Shown here one piece after another: positions 55,851 to 64,000 of a stretch of 64,000 bases of DNA. Under the pieces are notes generated by a model. That model made no database searches. It saw nothing but the letters and a program-made list of their open reading frames with translations, and was not told the DNA's origin. The stretch is from Paragordius varius (lineage: Eukaryota > Nematomorpha): positions 6,882,001-6,946,000 of the forward strand of contig OZ176052.1 of NCBI GenBank assembly GCA_964247055.1, read 5' to 3'. The first letter of the stretch is position 1. The number at the start of each line of letters is the position of its first letter. The translations under genes were made by a program, and so were the position numbers.

Positions 55851-58800
55851 TGTATTACCCATTAATATTTTAGTCTTTTCAACAATCAACCAAATATTTT
55901 CAACAATCAATATGTATTACCCATTAATATTTTAGTATTTCCAACAATCAACCAAATATTTTCAACAATCAAATTATATCACCATTAATATTTTAGTCTT
56001 TCCAACAATCAACCATATATTTTCAACAACCAATATGTATTACCCATTAATATTTTAGTCTTTCCAACAATCAACCAAATATTTTTAACAATCAATATGT
56101 ATTAACCATTAATATTTTACCCTTTCCAACAATCAACCATATACTTTCAACAACCAATATGTATTACCCATTAATATTTTAGTCTTTCCAACAATCAACC
56201 AAATATTTTCAACAATCAATATGTATTACCCATTAATATTTTAGTCTTTACAACAATCAACAATATATTTGTAATCAAATATTTGCAACAATCATTTTAT
56301 ACCACCCATTTATATTTAATTATTCAAACACAACCATATATTTTTAACAATCAAATTATATCACCATTAATATTTTAGTCTTTCCAACAATCAACCATAT
56401 ATTTTCAACAATCAATATGGTTTACCGATTAATATTTTAGTCTTTCCAACAATCAACCATATATTTTCAACAATCAATATGTATTACCCATTAATATTTT
56501 AGTCTTTCCAACAATTAACCAAATATTTTCAACAATCAATATGTATTACCCATTAATATTTTAGTCTTTCCAACAATTAACCAAATATTTTCAACAATCC
56601 ATATGTATTTCCCATTAATATTTTAGTCTTTCCAACAATCAACCATATATTTGTAATCAAATATTTGCAACAATCATTTTATACCACCCATTTATATTTA
56701 ATTATTCAAACACAACCATATATTTTTAACAATCAAATTATATCACCATTAATATTTTAGTCTTTCCAACAATCAACCATATATTTTCAACAATCAATAT
56801 GGTTTACCGATTAATATTTTAGTCTTTCCAACAATCAACCATATATTTTCAACAATCAATATGTATTACCCATTAATATTTTAGTCTTTCCAACAATTAA
56901 CCAAATATTTTCAACAATCAATATGTATTACCCATTAATATTTTAGTCTTTACAACAATCAACAATATATTTTAACAATCAAATTATATCACCTATTAAT
57001 GTTTTAGTCTTTCCAACAATCAACCATATATTTGTAAAAATCAAATATTTGCAACAATCATTTTATATCACCCATTTATATTTAATTATTCAAACAATCA
57101 ACCATATATTTTCAACAATCAATATGTATTACCCATTAATGTTTTAGCTTTTCCAACAATCACCATATATTTTCAACAATCAATATGTATTACCCATTAA
57201 TATTTTAGTCTTTTCAACAATCAACCATATATTTTCAACAATCAAATTATATCTCCCATTAATATTTTAGTTTTTTCAACAATCAACCATATATTTTCAA
57301 CAATCAATATGGTTTACCCATTAATATTTTAGTCTTTACAACAATCAACCATATATTTTCAACAATTAAATTATATCACCATTAATATTTTAGTCTTTCC
57401 AACAATCAACCATATATTTGTAATCAAATATTTGCAACAATCATTTTATACCACCCATTTATATTTAATTAATCAAACAATCACCCATATATTTTTAACA
57501 ATCAAAATTTATCACCATTAATATTTTAGTCTTTCCAACAATCAACCATATATTTTCAACAATCAATATGTATTACCCATTAATATTTTAGTCTTTCCAA
57601 CAATCAACCATATATTTTCAACAATTAAATTATATCACCATTAATATTTTAGTCTTTCCAACAATCAACCATATATTTTCAACAATCAATATGTATTACC
57701 CATTAATATTTTAGTCTTTCCAACAATCAACAATATAATTTCAACAATCAATATGTATTACCCATTAATATTTTAGTTTTTCCAACAATCAACCAAATAT
57801 TTTCAACAATCAATATGTATTACCCATTAATATTTTAGTTTTTTCAACAATCAACCATATATTTTCAACAATCAATATGGTTTACCCATTAATATTTTAG
57901 TCTTTACAACAATCAACCATATATTTTCAACAATTAAATTATATCACCATTAATATTTTAGTCTTTCCAACAATCAACCATATATTTGTAATCAAATATT
58001 TGCAACAATCATTTTATACCACCCATTTATATTTAATTAATCAAACAATCAACCATATATTTTTAACAATCAAAATTTATCACCATTAATATTTTAGTCT
58101 TTCCAACAATCAACCATATATTTTCAACAATCAATATATTTTACCCATTAATATTTTAGTCTTTGCAACAATCAACCATATATTTTCAACAATTAAATTA
58201 TATCACCATTAATATTTTAGTCTTTCCAACAATCAACCAAATATTTTTAACAATCAATATGTATTAACCATTAATATTTTAGCCTTTCCAACAATCAACC
58301 ATATATTTTTAACAATCAAAATTTATCACCATTAATATTTTAGTCTTTCCAACAATCAACCATATATTTTCAACAATAAATATGGTTTACCCATTAATAT
58401 TTTAGTCTTTACAACAATCAACCATATATTTTCAATAATCAATATGTATTACCCATTAATATTTTAGTCTTTTCAACAATCAACCAAATATTTTCAACAA
58501 TCAATATGTATTACCCATTAATATTTTAGTATTTCCAACAATCAACCAAATATTTTCAACAATCAAATTATATCACCATTAATATTTTAGTCTTTCCAAC
58601 AATCAACCATATATTTTCAACAACCAATATGTATTACCCATTAATATTTTAGTCTTTCCAACAATCAACCAAATATTTTTAACAATCAATATGTATTAAC
58701 CATTAATATTTTACCCTTTCCAACAATCAACCATATACTTTCAACAATCAAATTATATCACCATTAATATTTTAGTCTTTCCAACAATCAACCATATATT

Positions 58801-59135
58801 TTCAACAATCCATATGTATTTCCCATTAATATTTTAGTCTTTCCAACAATCAACCATATATTTGTAATCAAATATTTGCAACAATCATTTTATACCACCC
58901 ATTTATATTTAATTATTCAAACACAACCATATATTTTTAACAATCAAATTATATCACCATTAACATTTTAGTCTTTCCAACAATCAACCATATATTTTCA
59001 ACAATCAATATGGTTTACCCATTAATATTTTAGTCTTTCCAACAATCAACCAAATATTTTCAACAATCAATATGTATTACCCATTATTAGTCTTTTCAAC
59101 AATAAACCATATATTTTCAACAATCAAATTATATC
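54762..59135. repeat. 4.4-kb block, copy 3 of 3
   Basis: This copy matches 34095-38465 at offset 20,667-20,670 and 26460-30550 at offset 28,302. TTTCGAAC is at 55198, TTTACCGATTAAT at 56423, and TCAATATATTTTACCC at 58131. It runs past the end shared with the first copy and includes TTAACATTTTAG at 58962. Its last 0.8 kb is equally explained by the block copied from 24.4-27.85 kb, so the join between the two sources lies somewhere in 58.3-59.1 kb. Confidence 0.86.
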
Positions 59136-61763
59136 ACCCATTAATATTTTAGTATTTCCAACAATCAATCAAATATTTTCAACAATCAATATGGTTTACC
59201 CATTAATATTTTAGTCTTTCCAACAATCAACCATATATTTTCAACAATCAATATGTATTACCCATTAATATTTTAGTCTTTCCAACAATTAACCAAATAT
59301 TTTCAACAATCAATATGTATTACCCATTAATATTTTAGTATTTCCAACAATCAACCAAATATTTTCAACAATCAATATGTATTACCCATCAATATTTTAG
59401 TCTTTTCAACAATCAAACATATATTTTCAACAATCAAATTATATCACCATTAATATTTTACTCTTTCCAACAATCAACCATATATTTTCAACAATCAATA
59501 TGTATTACCCATCAATATTTTAGTGTTTTCAACAATCAAACATATATTTTCAACAAACAAATTATATCACCCAGTAATATTTTAGTATTTCCAACAATCA
59601 ACCAAATATTTTCAAGAAATATGTATTACCCATAATATTTTAGTCTTTCCAACAATCAACCATATATATTCAACAATCAAATTATATCACCATTAATATT
59701 TTAGTCTTTCCAACAATCAACCATATATTTTCAACAATCAATATGTATTACCCATCAATATTTTAGTGTTTTCAACAATCAAACATATATTTTCAACAAA
59801 CAAATTATATCGCCCAGTAATATTTTAGTCTTTTCAACAATCAACCAAATATTTTCAACAATCAATATGTATTACCCATCAATATTTTAGTCTTTTCAAC
59901 AATCAAACATATATTTTCAACAATCAAATTATATCACCATTAATATTTTACTCTTTCCAACAATCAACCATATATTTTCAACAATCAATATGTATTACCC
60001 ATCAATATTTTAGTGTTTTCAACAATCAAACATATATTTTCAACAAACAAATTATATCACCCAGTAATATTTTAGTATTTCCAACAATCAACCAAATATT
60101 TTCAAGAAATATGTATTACCCATAATATTTTAGTCTTTCCAACAATCAACCATATATATTCAACAATCAAATTATATCACCATTAATATTTTAGTCTTTC
60201 CAACAATCAACCATATATTTTCAACAATCAATATGTATTACCCATTAATATATTAGTCTTTCCAACAATCAACCAAATATTTTCAACTATCAATATGTAT
60301 TACCCATTAATATTTTATTTTTTTCAACAATCAACCATATATTTTCAACAATCAAATTATATCACCCATTAATATTTTAGTATTTCCAACAATCAACCAA
60401 ATATTTTCAACAATCAATATGTATTACCCATTAATATTTTAGTCTTTCCAACAATCAACCATATATTTTCAACAATTAAATTATATCACCATTAATATTT
60501 TAGTCTTTCCAACAATCAATCAAATATTTACAACAATCAATATGTATTACCCATTAATATTTTAGTCTTTCCAACAATCAACCATATATTTTCAACAATT
60601 ATATTATATCACCATTAATATTTTAGTCTTTCCAACAATCAATCAAATATTTTCAACAATCAATATGTATTAACCATCAATATTTTAGTCTTTTCAACAA
60701 TCAAACATATATTTTAAACAAACAAATTATATCACCCAGTAATATTTTAGTATTTCCAACAATCAACCAAATATTTTCAACAAATATGTATTACCCATAA
60801 TATTTTAGTCTTTCGAACAATCAACCATATATATTCAACAATCAAATTATATCACCATTAATATTTTAGTCTTTCCAACAATCAACCATATATTTTCAAC
60901 AATCAATATGTATTACCCATTAATATTTTAGTTTTTTCAACAATCAACCATATATTTTCAACAATCAAATTATATCACCCATTAATATTTTAGTATTTCC
61001 AACAATCAACCAAATATTTTCAACAATCAATATGTATTACCCATTAATATTTTAGTCTTTCCAACAATCAACCATATATTTTCAACAATAAATATGGTTT
61101 ACCCATTAATATTTTAGTCTTTACAACAATCAACCATATATTTTCAATAATCAATATGTATTACCCATTAATATTTTAGTCTTTTCAACAATCAACCAAA
61201 TATTTTCAACAATCAATATGTATCATTAATATTTTAGTTTTTTCAACAATCAACCAAATATTTTCAACAATCAAATTATATCACCCATTAATATTTTAGT
61301 ATTTCCAACAATCAACCAAATATTTTCAACAATCAATATGTATTACCCATTAATATTTTAGTCTTTCCAACAATCAACCATATATTTTCAACAATAAATA
61401 TGGTTTACCCATTAATATTTTAGTCTTTACAACAATCAACCATATATTTTCAATAATCAATATGTATTACCCATTAATATTTTAGTCTTTTCAACAATCA
61501 ACCAAATATTTTCAACAATCAATATGTATTACCCATTAATATTTTAGTATTTCCAACAATCAACCAAATATTTTCAACAATCAAATTATATCACCATTAA
61601 TATTTTAGTCTTTCCAACAATCAACCATATATTTTCAACAACCAATATGTATTACCCATTAATATTTTAGTCTTTCCAACAATCAACCAAATATTTTTAA
61701 CAATCAATATGTATTAACCATTAATATTTTACCCTTTCCAACAATCAACCATATACTTTCAAC
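58302..61763. repeat. Copy of 24.4-27.85 kb
   Basis: The offset is 33,917 bp (marks at 58962, 59458 and 60814), falling slightly after a short deletion near 61,220. The order of variant monomers is kept for 3.46 kb, including the 490-bp pair at 59458/59948. Private changes include TATCGCCC near 59,811, ATTAATATATTAG near 60,250 and ATATTTACAACAATC near 60,530. At 61,763 the CATATACTTTCAACAATC unit replaces CATATACTTTCAACAACC and the match ends. Confidence 0.84.
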
Positions 61764-63314
61764 AATCAAATTATATCACCATTAATATTTTAGTCTTTCC
61801 AACAATCAACCATATATTTTCAACAATCAATATGTATTACCCATTAATATTTTAGTCTTTCCAACAATCAATCAAATATTTTCAACAATCAATATGGTTT
61901 ACCCATTAATATTTTAGTCTTTCCAACAATCAACCATATATTTTCAACAATCAATATGTATTACCCATTAATATTTTAGTCTTTCCAACAATTAACCAAA
62001 TATTTTCAACAATCAATATGTATTACCCATTAATATTTTAGTATTTCCAACAATCAACCAAATATTTTCAACAATCAATATGTATTAACCATTAATATTT
62101 TAATCTTTCCAACAATCAACCATATATTTTCAACAATCAATATGTATTACCCATTAATATTTTAGTCTTTCCAACAATTAACCAAATATTTTCAACAATC
62201 AATATGTATTACCCATTAATATTTTAGTATTTCCAACAATCAACCAAATTCAACAATCAATATGTATTAACCATTAATATTTTAGTCTTTCCAACAATCA
62301 ACCATATATTTTCAACAAACAAATTATATCTCCCATTAATATTTTAGTCTTTCCAACAATCAACCAAATATTTTCAACAATCAATATGTATTACCCATTA
62401 ATATTTTAGTCTTTTCAACAATCAACCAAATATTTTCAACAATCAATATGTATTACCCATCAATATTTTAGTCTTTTCAACAATCAAACATATATTTTCA
62501 ACAATCAAATTATATCACCATTAATATTTTAGTCTTTCCAACAATCAACCATATATTTTCAACAATCAATATGTATTACCCATCAATATTTTAGTCTTTT
62601 CAACAATCAAACATATATTTTCAACAAACAAATTATATCACCCAGTAATATTTTAGTATTTCCAACAATCAACCAAATATTTTCAACAAATATGTATTAC
62701 CCATAATATTTTAGTCTTTCCAACAATCAACCATATATATTCAACAATCAAATTATATCACCATTAATATTTTAGTCTTTCCAACAATCAACCATATATT
62801 TTCAACAATCAATATGTATTACCCATTAATATTTTAGTCTTTCCAACAATTAACCAAATATTTTCAACAATCAATATGTATTACCCATTAATATTTTAGT
62901 CTTTTCAACAATCAACCAAATATTTTCAACAATCAATATGTATTACCCATCAATATTTTAGTCTTTTCAACAATCAAACATATATTTTCAACAATCAAAT
63001 TATATCACCATTAATATTTTAGTCTTTCCAACAATCAACCATATATTTTCAACAATCAATATGTATTACCCATCAATATTTTAGTCTTTTCAACAATCAA
63101 ACATATATTTTCAACAAACAAATTATATCACCCAGTAATATTTTAGTATTTCCAACAATCAACCAAATATTTTCAACAAATATGTATTACCCATAATATT
63201 TTAGTCTTTCCAACAATCAACCATATATATTCAACAATCAAATTATATCACCATTAATATTTTAGTCTTTCCAACAATCAACCATATATTTTCAACAATC
63301 AATATGTATTACCC

Positions 63315-63376
63315 ATTAATATTTTAGTCTTTCCAACAATCAACCAAATATTTTCAACAATCAATATGTATTACCC
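63315..63376 (+). repeat. Reference type A monomer (62 bp)
   Basis: A clean 62-bp unit, chosen as reference for the family. It starts ATTAATATTTTAG, carries CAACAATCAA twice with starts 21 bp apart, and ends CAATATGTATTACCC. It contains 13 C and only 2 G on this strand (15 of 62, about 24% G+C). Two common sub-variants occur across the window in the middle of the unit: CAACCATATATT and CAACCAAATATT. The phase was chosen at ATTAAT for convenience; a circular repeat has no natural start. Confidence 0.95.
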
Positions 63377-63438
63377 ATTAATATTTTAGTTTTTTCAACA
63401 ATCAACCATATATTTTCAACAATCAAATTATATCACCC
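63377..63438 (+). repeat. Reference type B monomer (62 bp)
   Basis: The unit directly after the type A reference has the same body but a different tail, AAATTATATCACCC. It contains 12 C and 1 G. A 61-bp form with CAATTAAATTATATCACC and one C fewer is at 63501-63561. Type A and type B often alternate, so the effective unit in much of the array is a dimer of 123-124 bp. Because 61+62 is 123, a multiple of three, stretches of this dimer keep one reading frame, which explains the few moderate open frames. Confidence 0.93.
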
Positions 63439-64000
63439 ATTAATATTTTAGTATTTCCAACAATCAACCAAATATTTTCAACAATCAATATGTATTACCC
63501 ATTAATATTTTAGTCTTTCCAACAATCAACCATATATTTTCAACAATTAAATTATATCACCATTAATATTTTAGTCTTTCCAACAATCAACGATATATTT
63601 TCAACAATCAATATGTATTACCCATTAATATTTTAGTCTTTCCAACAATCAACAATATAATTTCAACAATCAATATGTATTACCCATTATTTTAGTTTTT
63701 CCAACAATCAACCAAATATTTTCAACAATCAATATGTATTACCCATTAATATTTTAGTTTTTTCAACAATCAACCATATATTTTCAACAATCAAATTATA
63801 TCACCCATTAATATTTTAGTATTTCCAACAATCAACCAAATATTTTCAACAATCAATATGTATTACCCATTAATATTTTAGTCTTTCCAACAATCAACCA
63901 TATATTTTCAACAATTAAATTATATCACCATTAATATTTTAGTCTTTCCAACAATCAACCATATATTTGTAATCAAATATTTGCAACAATCATTTTATAC

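Larger units (their letters stand above)
1..64000. repeat. 62-bp AT-rich satellite array filling the window
   Basis: Every part of the window is made of one head-to-tail monomer of 61-62 bp, about 1,040 copies, with no inversion seen. Constant landmarks in each unit are ATTAATATTTTAG, then TTTCCAACAATCAACC, then ATATTTTCAACAATCAA, then an A-type or B-type tail. Neighbouring monomers differ by a few substitutions and 1-14 bp indels; distant blocks are often almost identical. The array reaches both window edges, so neither boundary is visible. No unique sequence, transposon, tRNA or rRNA interrupts it. This is the organisation of eukaryotic satellite DNA. Chromosomal location and host cannot be told from the sequence. 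No function is assigned. Confidence 0.98.
61763..64000. repeat. Right-edge satellite with a 490-bp tandem pair
   Basis: A unit of about 62340-62829 is followed by a near copy at about 62830-63319 (shift 490 bp), containing CACCCAGTAAT, CAACAAATATG and ATATATATTCAAC monomers. An 8-bp loss gives CAACCAAATTCAAC near 62,249. From about 63,300 the monomer order follows that of 19.45-20.9 kb and 23.58-24.3 kb, ending in a CAAATATTTG unit cut by the window edge near 63,970. The array clearly continues beyond the window. Confidence 0.8.

Noticed and set aside
63315-63376. CENP-B box on the minus strand
   Set aside because: The minus strand reads ATTGTTGGAAAGAC, sharing GTTGGAAA with the mammalian CENP-B box, but the required TTCG and CGGG positions are absent (ATTG and GACT instead). 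The rare TTTCGAAC monomers do not restore the motif.
63315-63376. Splice acceptor-like TATTTTAG in each monomer
   Set aside because: A T-rich run ending in AG is expected in AT-rich DNA and recurs about 1,000 times with no exon next to it.
1-64000. CRISPR array, suggested by a ~62-bp repeat period
   Set aside because: A CRISPR array has a constant repeat and unique spacers. Here the entire 62 bp repeats, variants are shared in blocks, and there are no cas genes or unique spacers.
1-64000. Telomeric repeat or subtelomeric TTAGGG-type tract
   Set aside because: No TTAGGG, TTTAGGG, TTAGG or similar short G-rich tandem is present on either strand.
1-64000. Embedded transposons or retroelements
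   Set aside because: I looked for breaks in the 62-bp rhythm, target-site duplications, terminal repeats and coding remnants. All breaks are indels of 1-60 bp or joins between satellite blocks; none holds foreign sequence.
1-64000. G-quadruplex potential of the minus strand
   Set aside because: The minus strand has GGG and two GG runs per monomer, but loops are 10-30 bases and only one run has three G, so a stable quadruplex is unlikely.

Overview
The whole 64 kb window is one uninterrupted satellite DNA array. I find no gene, RNA gene, transposon, retroelement or unique flanking sequence on either strand. The array runs off both ends, so its true size is at least 64 kb. The monomer is about 62 bp (61-62 bp), close to 76% A+T, and repeats roughly 1,040 times head to tail. 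Reference copies are 63315-63376 (type A), 63377-63438 (type B) and 63501-63561 (61-bp type B). An array this long and this homogenised points to eukaryotic heterochromatin (centromeric, pericentromeric or subtelomeric), but nothing here identifies the species.

Monomer structure: each unit carries two near-copies of a CAACAATCAA core 21 bp apart, followed by a TATT..CCCATTAATATTTTAG stretch. Two flavours differ in their last ~17 bases: type A ends TATGTATTACCC and type B ends AATTATATCACC(C). They often alternate, giving a ~123-124 bp dimer. The strands are very unequal: a typical type A unit has 13 C and 2 G on the + strand.

Layout: (1) 1-9.24 kb is an older-looking domain with its own variants (CAACGATATAATTTC, CAACCGTAT, AAATTCAATCACC) and tandem higher-order periods of 736, 981 and 613 bp. 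(2) 9.24-19.1 kb begins where a distinctive variant with a 14-bp insertion and the palindrome CAAATATTTG first appears; it holds tandem blocks of 199, 1,242 and 614 bp and a patch copied from domain 1. (3) 19.1-26.6 kb is a 3.4 kb higher-order repeat present about 2.2 times. (4) 26.4-42.3 kb is built from large near-identical blocks recurring at offsets of 4,869, 2,766 and 7,635 bp, plus a 1,314-bp tandem pair. (5) 42.3-47.1 kb is three tandem copies of a 1,602-bp unit. (6) 47.1-49.85 kb is dense in the palindrome variant. (7) 49.85-61.76 kb is a mosaic of blocks also found at 24-42 kb, in a different order. (8) 61.76-64 kb is a tail with a 490-bp tandem pair.

How it works together: the nested periods are close to whole numbers of monomers, and copies keep private variants in register over kilobases. 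That fits repeated unequal exchange and segmental amplification rather than selection on a product. The few open reading frames are by-products of copied blocks. Coordinates of block edges are read by eye and are good to roughly 50 bp; the offsets quoted were measured between diagnostic bases and are exact for those bases.
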